64,000 nt of DNA, taken from Coriaria nepalensis. Taxonomy: Eukaryota; Streptophyta; Magnoliopsida; Cucurbitales; Coriariaceae. Positions 21,301 to 34,414 of this stretch are shown piece by piece. The position numbers were made by a program, and so were the translations under genes. Numbering within the stretch: position 1 is the stretch's first letter; every line of letters begins with the position of its first letter. The notes below the pieces were generated by a model that was not told the DNA's origin, did no database searches, and saw only the letters and a program-made list of their open reading frames with translations. Where the stretch lies: the NCBI GenBank assembly GCA_027186245.1, contig CP114481.1, positions 33,511,501 to 33,575,500 on the forward strand. Reading direction: 5' to 3'.

Positions 21301-23355
21301 TTCAAGTCAATAACTTAGTTCAAAGCAAGTCGAACGAATTCTATTTTTGCACTACAAACAGAAGTTTTTTGCATTACTTCCAAATGATCTGTGCAAGGAA
21401 AGTGTGTATTCGTTTAACCTTAAAATCATTTCAATGAGTCATTTCAAGTCAATAACTTATTTCAAAGCAAGTTGAACGAATTCTATTTTTGCACTACAAA
21501 CACAAGTTTTGTGCATAACTTGCAAATGATCAATGCAAGGAAAGTGTGCACTCGTTTAACCTTAAAATCATTTCAATGAGTCATTTCAAGTCAATAAGTT
21601 ATTTCTAACCAAGTCGAACGAATTCAATTTTTGCACTACAAACACAAGTTTTGTGCATAACTTGCAAATGATCATTGCAAGGAAAGTGTGCATTCGTTTA
21701 ACCTTAAAATCATTTCATTGAGTCATTTCAAGTCAATAACTTATTTCAAAGCAAGTCGAACGAATTCAATTTTTGCACTACAAACACAAGTTTTGTGCAT
21801 AACATGCAAGTGATGAATGCAAGGAAAGTGTGCATTCATTTAACCTTAAAATCATTTCAATGTGTCCTTTCAAGTCGATATCTTATTTCACAGCAAGTCG
21901 AACGAAATCTATTTTTGCACTACAAACACAAGTTTTGTGCATAACTTGCAAATGATCAATACAAGGAAAGTGTGCATTCGTTTAACCTTAAAATCATTTC
22001 AATATGTCATTTCAAGTCAATAACTTATTTCAAAGCAAGTCGAACGAATTCAATTTTTGCAGTACAAACAGAAGTTTTGTGCATAATTTGCAAATGATCA
22101 ATCCAAGGAAAGTGTGCATTCGTTTAACTTAAAATCATTTCAATGAGTCATTTCAAGTCAATGACTTATTTCAAAGCAAGTTGAACGAATTCAATTTTTG
22201 CACTACAAACACAAGTTTTGTGCATAACTTGCAAATGATCAATGCAAGGAAAGTGTGCACTCGTTGAACCTTCAAATCATTTCAATGAGTCATTTCAAGT
22301 CAATAACTTGTTTCAAAGCAAGTCGAACGAATTCTATTTTTTCACTACAAACAGAAGTTTTTTGCATAACTGGCAAATGATCAATGCAAGGAAAGTGTGC
22401 ATTCGTTTAACTTAAAATCATTTCAATGAGTCATTTCAAGTCAATAAGTTATTTCTAACCAAGTCGAACGAATTCAATTTTTGCACTACAAACACAAGTT
22501 TTGTGCATAACTTGCAAATGATCATTGCAAGGAAAGTGTGCATTCGTTTAACCTTAAAATCATTTCATTGAGTCATTTCAAGTCAATAACTTATTTCAAA
22601 GCAAGTCGAACGAATTCTATTTTTTCACTACAAACACAAGTTTTGTGCATAACTTGCAAATGATCAATGCAAGGAAAGTGTGCATTCGGTTAACCTTAAA
22701 ATCATTTCAATGAGTCATTTCAAGTCAATAACTTATTTCAAAGCAAGTCGAACGAATTCAATTTTTGCAGTACAAACAGAAGTTTTGTGCATAACTTGCA
22801 AGTGATCAATGCAAGGAAAGTGTGCATTCGTTTAACTTAAAATCATTTCAATGAGTCATTTCAAGTCAATAAGTTATTTCCAACCAAGTCGAACGAATTC
22901 AATTTTTGCACTACAAACACAAGTTTTGTGCATAACTTGGAAATGATCATTGCAAGGAAAGTGTGCATTCGTTTAACCTTAAAATCATTTCAATGAGTCA
23001 TTTCAAGTCAATAACTTATTTCAAAGCAAGTCGAACGAATTCAATTTTTGCACTACAAACACAAGTTTTGTGCATAACTTCTAAATGATCATTGCAAGGA
23101 AAGTGTGCATTCGTTTAACCTTAAAATCATTTCAATGAGTCATTTCAAGTCAATAAGTTATTTCAAAGCAAGTCGAATGAATTCTATTTTTTCACTACAA
23201 ACACAAGTTTTGTGCATAACTTGCAAATGATCAATGCAAGGAAAGTGTGCATTCGTTTAACTTAAAATCATTTCATTGAGTCATTTCAAGTCAATAACTT
23301 ATTTCAAAGCAAGTCGAACGAATTCTATTTTTTCACTACAAACAGAAGTTTTTTG
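18190..23355. repeat. 5.2-kb duplicated block, copy 1 (partner 23,862-28,460)
   Basis: The order of rare variants is repeated 5,672 bp (40 monomers) downstream: TTTTTGCACGAC (18,790 versus 24,462), TTTTTGTACTAC (19,361 versus 25,033 and 21,063 versus 26,735), TTATTTCGAAGC, CTTAGTTC and GATCTGTGC. After 22,253 the offset drops to 5,105 because the partner lacks four monomers. The block includes the third copy of the 2,839-bp HOR and a separate run at 20,410-23,355. It also contains the earliest-looking GTGTCCTTTCAAGTCGATATC monomer at 21,862. Confidence 0.85.
18328..20410. repeat. 20-monomer HOR, partial copy 3 (about 14.7 monomers)
   Basis: It follows copies 1 and 2 in register (TTTTTGCACGAC at 18,790, TTTTTGTACTAC at 19,361). 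From about 19,950 it begins to differ (CTTCCAAATG for CTTCCCAATG, GAACGAATTC for GAACAAATTC). It stops matching near 20,410, where the next monomer is a short TTAACTT type instead of GTGTCCATTCG. This copy is also the first part of the larger 5,672-bp-offset duplication. Confidence 0.85.
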
Positions 23356-23861
23356 CATAACTTGCAAATGATCAATGCAAGGAAAGTGTGCATTCGTTTA
23401 ACCTCAAAATCATTTCAATGAGTCATTTCAAGTCAATAACTTATTTCAAAGCAAGTCGAACGAATTCAATTTATGCAGTACAAACAGAAGTTTTGTGCAT
23501 AACTTCCAAATGATCATTGCAAGGAAAGTGTGCATTCGTTTAACCTTAAAATCATTTCAATGAGTCATTTCTAGTCAATAACTTATTTCAAAGCAAGTCA
23601 AACGAATTCTATTTTTTCACTACAAACAGAAGTTTTTTGCATAACTTGCAAATGATCAATGCAAGGAAAGTGTGCATTCGTTTAACTTAAAATCATTTCA
23701 ATGAGTCATTTCAAGTCAATGACTTATTTCAAAGCAAGTTGAACGAATTCTATTTGTTCACTACAAACACAAGTTTTGTGCATAACTTGCAAATGATCAA
23801 TGCAAGGAAAGTGTGCATTCGTTTAACTTAAAATCATTTCAATGAGTCATTTCAAGTCAGT
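23356..23861. repeat. Junction monomers between the two 5.2-kb copies
   Basis: About three and a half monomers bridge the duplicated blocks. They carry TTTATGCAGTAC near 23,471, TTTCTAGTC near 23,568 and TATTTGTTCAC near 23,753. The last two markers recur in the 30-47 kb families, so this junction is related to sequence found further right. Confidence 0.7.
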
Positions 23862-26800
23862 ATCTTCTTTCCAAGCAATTCGAACGAATTCTATATTTTC
23901 ACTACAAACACAAGTTTTGTGCATAACTTGCAAATGATCAATGCAAGGAAAGTGTCCATTCGTTTAACCTTAAAATCATTTCAATGAGTCATTTCAAGTC
24001 AGTATCTTCTTTCAAAGCAAGTCGAACACATTCCATTTTTGCACTACAAACACAAGTTTTGTGCATAACTTGCAAATGATCAAAGAAAGGAAAGTGTGCA
24101 TTCGTTTAATCTTAAAATCATTTCAATTAGTTATTTCAAGTCAATATCTTCTTTCAAAGCAAGTCGAACGCATTCTATTTTTGCACTACAAACACAAGTT
24201 TTGTGCATAACTTCCAAATGATCATTGCAAGGAAAGTGTGCATTCGTTTAACCTTAAAATCATTTCAATGAGTCATTTCAAGTCAATAACTTATTTCAAA
24301 GCAAGTCGAACGAATTCTATTTTTGCACTACAAACAGAAGTTTTTTGCATTACTTCCAAATGATCAGTGCAAGGAAAGTGTGCATTCGTTTAACCTTAAA
24401 ATCATTTCAATGAGTCATTTCAAGTCAATAACTTATTTCAAAGCAAGTCGAACGGATTCAATTTTTGCACGACAAACACAAGTTTTATGCATAACTTGCA
24501 AATGATCAATGCAAGGAAAGTGTGCATTCGTTTAACCTTAAAATCATTTCAATGAGTCATTTCAAGTCAATAACTTATTTCAAAGCAAGTCGAACAAATT
24601 CAATTTTTGCACTACAAACACAAGTTTTGTGCATAACTTGCAAATGATCAATGCAAGGAAAGTGTGCAGTCGTTTAACCTTCAAATCATTTCAATGAGTC
24701 ATTTCAAGTCAATAACTTATTTCAAAGCAAGTCGAACGAGTTCAATTTTTGCACTACAGACACAAGTTTTGTGCATAACTTGCAAGTGATCAATGCAAGG
24801 AAAGTGTGCATTTGTTTAACCTTAAAATCATTTCAATGAGTCATTTCAAGTCAATAACTTATTTCAAAGCAAGTCGAACGAATTCAATTTTTGCACTACA
24901 AACACAAGTTTTGTGCATAACTTGCAAATGATCAATGCAAGGAAAGTGTGCATTCGTTTAACCTTAAAATCATTTCAATGAGTCATTTCAAGTCAATAAC
25001 TTATTTCAAAGCAAGTCGAACGAATTCAATTTTTGTACTACAAACATAAGTTTTGTGCATCACTTCCAAATGATCATTGCAAGGAAAGTGTGCATTCGTT
25101 TAACCTTAAAATCATTTCAATGAGTCATTTCAAGTCAATAACTTATTTCAAAGCAAGTCGAACGAATTCAATTTTTGCACTACAAACACAAGTTTTTTGC
25201 ATTACTTCCAAATGATCATTGCAAGGAAAGTGTGCATTCGTTTAACCTTAAAATCATTTCAATGAGTCATTTCAAGTCAATAACTTATTTCAAAGCAAGT
25301 CGAACGAATTCTATTTTTTCACTACAAACACAAGTTTTGTGCATAACTTGCAAATGATCAATGCAAGGAAAGTGTGCATTCGTTTAACTTAAAATCATTT
25401 CAATGAGTCATTTCAAATCAATAATTTATTTCAAAGCAAGTCGAATGGATTCAATTTTTGCACAACAAACACAAGTTTTGTGCATAACTTTCAAATGATC
25501 AATGCAAGGAAAGTGTGCATTCGTTTAACCTTAAAATCATTTCAATGAGTCATTTCAAGTCAATAACTTATTTCAAAGCAAGTCGAACGAATTCAATTTT
25601 TGCACTACAAACACAAGTTTTGTGCATAACTTCCAAATGATCATTGCAAGGAAAGTGTGCATTCGTTTAACCTTAAAATCATTTCAATGAGTCATTTCAA
25701 GTCAATAACTTATTTCAAAGCAAGTCGAACGAATTCTATTTTTGCACTACAAACAGAAGTTTTTTGCATTACTTCCAAATGATCAGTGCAAGGAAAGTGT
25801 GCATTCGTTTAACCTTAAAATCATTTCAATGAGTCATTTCAAGTCAATAACTTATTTCAAAGCAAGTTGAACGAATTCTATTTTTGCACTACAAACACAA
25901 GTTTTGTGCATAACTTGCAAATGATCAATGCAAGGAAAGTGTGCACTCGTTTAACCTTAAAATCATTTCAATGAGTCATTTCAAGTCAATAACTTATTTC
26001 AAAGCAAGTCGAACGAATTCAATTTTTGCACTACAAACACAAGTTTTGTGCATAACTTGCAAATGATCAATGCAAGGAAAGTGTGCATTCGTTTAACTTA
26101 AAATCATTTCAATGAGTCATTTCAAATCAATAATTTATTTCAAAGCAAGTCGAACGGATTCAATTTTTGCACAACAAACACAAGTTTTATGCATAACATG
26201 CAAGTGATCAATGCAAGGAAAGTGTGCATTCGTTTAACCTTAAAATCATTTCAATGAGTCATTTCAAGTCAATAACTTATTTCAAAGCAAGTCGAACAAA
26301 TTCAATTTTTGCACTACAAACACAAGTTTTGTGCATAACTTGCAAATGATCAATGCAAGAAAAGTGTGCACTCGTTTAACCTTCAAATCATTTCAATGAG
26401 TCATTTCAAGTCAATAACTTATTTCAAAGCAAGTCGAACGAGTTCAATTTTTGCACTACAAACACAAGTTTTGTGCATAACTTGCAAGTGATCAATGCTA
26501 GGAAAGTGTGCATTTGTTTAACCTTAAAATCATTTCAATGAGTCATTTCAAGTCAATAACTTATTTCAAAGCAAGTCGAACGAATTCAATTTTTGCACTA
26601 CAAACACAAGTTTTGTGCATAACTTGCAAATGATCAATGCAAGGAAAGTGTGCATTCGTTTAACCTTAAAATCATTTCAATGAGTCATTTCAAGTCAATA
26701 ACTTATTTCAAAGCAAGTCGAACGAATTCAATTTTTGTACTACAAACATAAGTTTTGTGCATCACTTCCAAATGATCATTGCAAGGAAAGTGTGCATTCG

Positions 26801-28460
26801 TTTAACCTTAAAATCATTTCAATGAGTCATTTCAAGTCAATAACTTATTTCGAAGCAAGTCGAACGAATTCAATTTTTGCACTACAAACACAAGTTTTTT
26901 GCATTACTTCCAAATGATCATTGCAAGGAAAGTGTGCATTCGTTTAACCTTAAAATCATTTCAATGAGTCATTTCAAGTCAATAACTTAGTTCAAAGCAA
27001 GTCGAACGAATTCTATTTTTGCACTACAAACAGAAGTTTTTTGCATTACTTCCAAATGATCTGTGCAAGGAAAGTGTGTATTCGTTTAACCTTAAAATCA
27101 TTTCAATGAGTCATTTCAAGTCAATAACTTATTTCAAAGCAAGTTGAACGAATTCTGTTTTTGCACTACAAACACAAGTTTTGTGCATAACTTGCAAATG
27201 ATCAATGCAAGGAAAGTGTGCACTCGTTTAACCTTAAAATCATTTCAATGAGTCATTTCAAGTCAATAAGTTATTTCTAACCAAGTCGAACGAATTCAAT
27301 TTTTGCACTACAAACACAAGTTTTGTGCATAACTTGCAAATGATCATTGCAAGGAAAGTGTGCACTCGTTGAACCTTCAAATCATTTCAATGAGTCATTT
27401 CAAGTCAATAACTTGTTTCAAAGCAAGTCGAACGAATTCTATTTTTTCACTACAAACAGAAGTTTTTTGCATAACTGGCAAATGATCAATGCAAGGAAAG
27501 TGTGCATTCGTTTAACTTAAAATCATTTCAATGAGTCATTTCAAGTCAATAAGTTATTTCTAACCAAGTCGAACGAATTCAATTTTTGCACTACAAACAC
27601 AAGTTTTGTGCATAACTTGCAAATGATCATTGCAAGGAAAGTGTGCATTCGTTTAACCTTAAAATCATTTCATTGAGTCATTTCAAGTCAATAACTTATT
27701 TCAAAGCAAGTCGAACGAATTCTATTTTTTCACTACAAACACAAGTTTTGTGCATAACTTGCAAATGATCAATGCAAGGAAAGTGTGCATTCGGTTAACC
27801 TTAAAATCATTTCAATGAGTCATTTCAAGTCAATAACTTATTTCAAAGCAAGTCGAACGAATTCAATTTTTGCAGTACAAACAGAAGTTTTGTGCATAAC
27901 TTGCAAGTGATCAATGCAAGGAAAGTGTGCATTCGTTTAACTTAAAATCATTTCAATGAGTCATTTCAAGTCAATAAGTTATTTCCAACCAAGTCGAACG
28001 AATTCAATTTTTGCACTACAAACACAAGTTTTGTGCATAACTTGGAAATGATCATTGCAAGGAAAGTGTGCATTCGTTTAACCTTAAAATCATTTCAATG
28101 AGTCATTTCAAGTCAATAACTTATTTCAAAGCAAGTCGAACGAATTCAATTTTTGCACTACAAACACAAGTTTTGTGCATAACTTCTAAATGATCATTGC
28201 AAGGAAAGTGTGCATTCGTTTAACCTTAAAATCATTTCAATGAGTCATTTCAAGTCAATAAGTTATTTCAAAGCAAGTCGAATGAATTCTATTTTTTCAC
28301 TACAAACACAAGTTTTGTGCATAACTTGCAAATGATCAATGCAAGGAAAGTGTGCATTCGTTTAACTTAAAATCATTTCATTGAGTCATTTCAAGTCAAT
28401 AACTTATTTCAAAGCAAGTCGAACGAATTCTATTTTTTCACTACAAACAGAAGTTTTTTG
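23862..28460. repeat. 5.2-kb duplicated block, copy 2, lacking four monomers
   Basis: The match to 18,190-22,788 holds to about 27,357, then jumps: GTGTGCACTCGTTGAACC at 27,358 aligns with 22,253, skipping copy 1 bases 21,686-22,252 (567 bp, four monomers). Private changes include TTCAATTAGTTATTTC near 24,124, GAATGGATTC near 25,444 and TTCTGTTTTTG near 27,154. The match ends near 28,460, where this copy reads GCATTATTTCC and copy 1 reads GCATAACTTGC. Confidence 0.85.
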
Positions 28461-30164
28461 CATTATTTCCAAATGATCATTGCAAGGAAAGTGTGCATAC
28501 GTTTAACCTTAAAATCATTTCAATGAGTCATTTCAAGTCAATAACTTATTTCAAAGGAAGTCGAACGAATTCAATTTTTGCACTACAAATACAAGTTTTG
28601 TGCATAACTTGCAAATGATCACTGCAAGGAAAGTGTGCATTCGTTTAACCTTAAAATCATTTCAATGAGTCATTTCAAGTCAATAACTTATTTCAAAGCA
28701 AGTCGAACGAATTCAATTTTTGCACTACAAACACAACTTTTGTGCATAACTTCCAAATGATCATTGCAAGGAAAGTGTGCATTCGTTTAACCTTAAAATC
28801 ATTTCAATGAGTCATTTCTAGTCAATAACTTATTTCAAAGCAAGTCGAACGAATTCTATTTTTTCACTACAAACAGAAGTTTTTTGCATAACTTGCAAAT
28901 GATCAATGCAAGGAAAGGGTGCATTCGTTTAACTTAAAATCATTTCAATGAGTCATTTCAAGTCAATAACTTATTTCAAAGCAAGTCGAACGAATTCTAT
29001 TTTTTCACTACAAACAGAAGTTTTTTGCATAACTTGCAAATGATTAATGCAAGGAAAGGGTGCATTCGTTTAACCTCAAAATCATTTCAATGAGTCATTT
29101 CAAGTCAATAACTTATTTCAAAGCAAGTTGAACGAATTCTATTTTTTCACTACAAACACAAGTTTTGTGCATAACTTGCAAATGATCATTGCAAGGAAAG
29201 TGTGCATTCGTTTAACCTTAAAATCATTTCAATGAGTCATTTCAAGTCAATAACTTATTTCAAAGCAAGTCGAACGAATTCAATTTTTGCACTACAAACA
29301 CAAGTTTTGTGCATAACTTGCAAATGATCAATGCAAGGAAAGTGTGCGTTCGTTTAACCTTAAAATCATTTCAGTGAGTCATTTCAAGTCAATAAGTTAT
29401 TTCAAAGCAAGTCGAACGAATTCTATTTTTGCACTACAAACAGAAGTTTTTTGCATTATTTCCAAATGATCATTGCAAGGAAAGTGTGCATACGTTTAAC
29501 CTTAAAATCATTTCAATGAGTCATTTCAAGTCAATAACTTATTTCAAAGGAAGTCGAACGAATTCAATTTTTGCACTACAAATACAAGTTTTGTGCATAA
29601 CTTGCAAATGATCATTGCAAGGAAAGTGTGCATTCGTTTAACCTTAAAATCATTTCAATGAGTCATTTCAAGTCAATAACTTATTTCAAAGCAAGTCGAA
29701 CGAATTCAATTTTTGCACTACAAACACAACTTTTGTGCATAACTTCCAAATGATCATTGCAAGGAAAGTGTGCATTCGTTTAACCTTAAAATCATTTCAA
29801 TGAGTCATTTCTAGTCAATAACTTATTTCAAAGCAAGTCGAACGAATTCTATTTTTTCACTACAAACAGAAGTTTTTTGCATTATTTCCAAATGATCATT
29901 GCAAGGAAAGTGTGCATTCGTTTAACCTTAAAATCATTTCAATGAGTCATTTCAAGTCAATAACTTATTTCAAAGCAAGTCGAACGAATTCTATTTTTGC
30001 ACTACAAACAGAAGTTTTTTGCATTATTTCCAAATGATCATTGCAAGGAAAGTGTGCATTCGTTTAACCTTAAAATCATTTCAATGAGTCATTTCAAGTC
30101 AATAACTTATTTCAAAGCCAGTCGAACGAATTCAATTTTTGCCCTACAAACAGAAGTTTTTTGC
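28461..30164. repeat. Mosaic region with a 3-monomer segment repeated at offset 993
   Basis: GCATTATTTCC with GTGTGCATACG, TTTCAAAGGAAG and ACAAATACAAG occurs at 28,461-28,890 and again at 29,454-29,883, seven monomers apart. Between them lie monomers with GAAAGGGTGC and GATTAATGC. This region introduces the GCATTATTTCC and CACAACTTTTGTG variants that dominate the right half of the window. Confidence 0.8.
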
Positions 30165-32289
30165 ATAACTTGCAAATGATCATTGCAAGGAAAGTGTGCA
30201 TTCGTTTAACCTTAAAATCATTTCAATGAGTCATTTCAAGTCAATAACTTATTTCAAAGCAAGTCGAACGAATTCAATTTTTGCACTACAAACACAACTT
30301 TTGTGCATAACTTCCAAATGATCAATGCAAAGAAAGTGTGCATTCGTTTAACTTAAAATCATTTCAATGAGTCATTTCAAGTCAATGACTTATTTCAAAG
30401 CAAGTTGAACGAATTCTATTTTTTCACTACAAACATAAGTTTTGTGCATAACTTGCAAATGATCAATGCAAGGAAAGTGTGCATTCGTTTAACTTAAAAT
30501 CATTTCAATGAGTAATTTCAAGTCAATAAGTTATTTCTAACCAAGTCGAACGAATTCAATTTTTGCACTACAAACACAAGTTTTGTGCATAACTTGCAAA
30601 TGATCATTGCAAGGAAAGTGTGCATTCGTTTAACCCTAAAATCAATTCAATGAGTCATTTCAAGTCAATAACTTATTTCAAAGCAAGTCGAACGAATTCA
30701 ATTTTTGCACTACAAACACAAGTTTTGTGCATAACTTCCAAATGATCAATGCAAGGAAAGTGTGCATTCGTTTAACCTTAAAATCATTTCAATGAGTCAT
30801 TTCAAGTCAATAAGTTATTTCAAAGCAAGTCGAACGAATTCTATTTTTGGACTACAAACAGAAGTTTTTTGCATTATTTCCAAATGATCATTGCAACGAA
30901 AGTGTGCATTCGTTTAACCTTAAAATCATTTCAATGAGTCATTTCAAGTCAATAACTTATTTCAAAGCAAGTCGAACGAATTCAATTTTTGCACTACAAA
31001 CACAAGTTTTGTGCATAACTTGCAAGTGATCATTGCAAGGAAAGTGTGCATTCGTTTAACCTTAAAATCATTTCAATGAGTCATTTCAAGTCAATAACTT
31101 ATTTCAAAGCAAGTCGAACGAATTCAATTTTTGCACTACAAACACAACTTTTGTGCATAACTTCCAAATGATCATTGCAAGGAAAGTGTGCATTCGTTTA
31201 ACCTTAAAATCATTTCAATGAGTCATTTCAAGTCAATAACTTATTTCAAAGCAAGTCGAACGAATTCAATTTTTGCAGTACAAACAGAAGTTTTGTGCAT
31301 AACTTGCAAATGATCAATGCAAGGAAAGTGTGCATTCGTTTAACTTAAAATCATTTCAATGAGTCATTTCAAGTCAATAAGTTATTTCCAACCAAGTCGA
31401 ACGAATTCAATTTTTGCACTACAAACACAAGTTTTGTGCATAACTTGGAAATGATCATTGCAAGGAAAGTGTGCATTCGTTTAACCTTAAAATCATTTCA
31501 ATGAGTCATTTCAAGTCAATAACTTATTTCAAAGCAAGTCGAACGAATTCAATTTTTGCACTACAAACACAAGTTTTGTGCATAACTTCCAAATGATCAT
31601 TGCAAGGAAGGTGTGCATTCGTTTAACCTTAAAATCATTTCAATGAGTCATTTCAAGTCAATAAGTTATTTCAAAGCAAGTCGAATGAATTCAATTTTTT
31701 CACTACAAACACAAGTTTTGTGCATAACTTGCAAATGATCAATGCAAGGAAAGTGTGCATTCGTTTAACTTAAAATCATTTCATTGAGTCATTTCAAGTC
31801 AGTAACTTATTTCAAAGCAAGTCGAACGAATTCTATTTTTTCACTACAAACAGAAGTTTTTTGCATAACTTGCAAATGATCAATGCAAGGAAAGTGTGCA
31901 TTTGTTTAACCTCAAAATCATTTCAATGAGTCATTTCAAGTCAATAACTTATTTCAAAGCAAGTCGAACGAATTCAATTTTTGCAGTACAAACAGAAGTT
32001 TTGTGCATAACTTCCAAATGATCATTGCAAGGAAAGTGTGCATTCGTTTAACCTTAAAATCATTTCAATGAGTCATTTCTAGTCAATAACTTATTTCAAA
32101 GCAAGTCGAACGAATTCTATTTTTTCACTACAAACAGAAGTTTTTTGCATAACTTGCAAATGATCAATGCAAGGAAAGTGTGCATTCGTTTAACTTAAAA
32201 TCATTTCAATGAGTCATTTCAAGTCAATGACTTATTTCAAAGCAAGTTGAACGAATTCTATTTGTTCACTACAAATACAAGTTTTGTGC
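30165..32289. repeat. 15-monomer HOR, 2,125 bp, copy 1
   Basis: Markers in order are GCAAAGAAAG, ACATAAG, GAGTAATTTC with TTATTTCTAACC, AACCCTAAAATCAATTC, TTTTTGGACTAC, ATTGCAACG, CTTGGAAATG, GGAAGGTGTGC, GAATGAATTC, CAGTAACTTATTT, TTTCTAGTC and TATTTGTTCAC. TTTTTGGACTAC recurs exactly 2,125 bp apart (30,847, 32,972, 35,097). Ten 142-bp and five 141-bp monomers add up to 2,125. Confidence 0.92.
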
Positions 32290-34414
32290 ATAACTTGCAA
32301 ATGATCATTGCAAGGAAAGTGTGCATTCGTTTAACCTTAAAATCATTTCAATGAGTCATTTCAAGTCAATAACTTATTTCAAAGCAAGTCGAACGAATTC
32401 AATTTTTGCACTACAAACACAACTTTTGTGCATAACTTCCAAATGATCAATGCAAAGAAAGTGTGCATTCGTTTAACTTAAAATCATTTCAATGAGTCAT
32501 TTCAAGTCAATGACTTATTTCAAAGCAAGTTGAACGAATTCTATTTTTTCACTACAAACATAAGTTTTGTGCATAACTTGCAAATGATCAATGCAAGGAA
32601 AGTGTGCATTCGTTTAACTTAAAATCATTTCAATGAGTAATTTCAAGTCAATAAGTTATTTCTAACCAAGTCGAACGAATTCAATTTTTGCACTACAAAC
32701 ACAAGTTTTGTGCATAACTTGCAAATGATCATTGCAAGGAAAGTGTGCATTCGTTTAACCCTAAAATCAATTCAATGAGTCATTTCAAGTCAATAACTTA
32801 TTTCAAAGCAAGTCGAACGAATTCAATTTTTGCACTACAAACACAAGTTTTGTGCATAACTTCCAAATGATCAATGCAAGGAAAGTGTGCATTCGTTTAA
32901 CCTTAAAATCATTTCAATGAGTCATTTCAAGTCAATAAGTTATTTCAAAGCAAGTCGAACGAATTCTATTTTTGGACTACAAACAGAAGTTTTTTGCATT
33001 ATTTCCAAATGATCATTGCAACGAAAGTGTGCATTCGTTTAACCTTAAAATCATTTCAATGAGTCATTTCAAGTCAATAACTTATTTCAAAGCAAGTCGA
33101 ACGAATTCAATTTTTGCACTACAAACACAAGTTTTGTGCATAACTTGCAAGTGATCATTGCAAGGAAAGTGTGCATTCGTTTAACCTTAAAATCATTTCA
33201 ATGAGTCATTTCAAGTCAATAACTTATTTCAAAGCAAGTCGAACGAATTCAATTTTTGCACTACAAACACAACTTTTGTGCATAACTTCCAAATGATCAT
33301 TGCAAGGAAAGTGTGCATTCGTTTAACCTTAAAATCATTTCAATGAGTCATTTCAAGTCAATAACTTATTTCAAAGCAAGTCGAACGAATTCAATTTTTG
33401 CAGTACAAACAGAAGTTTTGTGCATAACTTGCAAATGATCAATGCAAGGAAAGTGTGCATTCGTTTAACTTAAAATCATTTCAATGAGTCATTTCAAGTC
33501 AATAAGTTATTTCCAACCAAGTCGAACGAATTCAATTTTTGCACTACAAACACAAGTTTTGTGCATAACTTGGAAATGATCATTGCAAGGAAAGTGTGCA
33601 TTCGTTTAACCTTAAAATCATTTCAATGAGTCATTTCAAGTCAATAACTTATTTCAAAGCAAGTCGAACGAATTCAATTTTTGCACTACAAACACAAGTT
33701 TTGTGCATAACTTCCAAATGATCATTGCAAGGAAGGTGTGCATTCGTTTAACCTTAAAATCATTTCAATGAGTCATTTCAAGTCAATAAGTTATTTCAAA
33801 GCAAGTCGAATGAATTCAATTTTTTCACTACAAACACAAGTTTTGTGCATAACTTGCAAATGATCAATGCAAGGAAAGTGTGCATTCGTTTAACTTAAAA
33901 TCATTTCATTGAGTCATTTCAAGTCAGTAACTTATTTCAAAGCAAGTCGAACGAATTCTATTTTTTCACTACAAACAGAAGTTTTTTGCATAACTTGCAA
34001 ATGATCAATGCAAGGAAAGTGTGCATTTGTTTAACCTCAAAATCATTTCAATGAGTCATTTCAAGTCAATAACTTATTTCAAAGCAAGTCGAACGAATTC
34101 AATTTTTGCAGTACAAACAGAAGTTTTGTGCATAACTTCCAAATGATCATTGCAAGGAAAGTGTGCATTCGTTTAACCTTAAAATCATTTCAATGAGTCA
34201 TTTCTAGTCAATAACTTATTTCAAAGCAAGTCGAACGAATTCTATTTTTTCACTACAAACAGAAGTTTTTTGCATAACTTGCAAATGATCAATGCAAGGA
34301 AAGTGTGCATTCGTTTAACTTAAAATCATTTCAATGAGTCATTTCAAGTCAATGACTTATTTCAAAGCAAGTTGAACGAATTCTATTTGTTCACTACAAA
34401 TACAAGTTTTGTGC
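32290..34414. repeat. 15-monomer HOR, 2,125 bp, copy 2
   Basis: I found no difference from copy 3 while reading, except at the distal edge (ACAAATACAAG near 34,395 against ACAAACACAAG in copy 3). It carries every marker listed for copy 1 in the same order and spacing. Near-identity of kilobase-scale copies implies very recent tandem amplification, or an assembly duplication. Confidence 0.92.
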
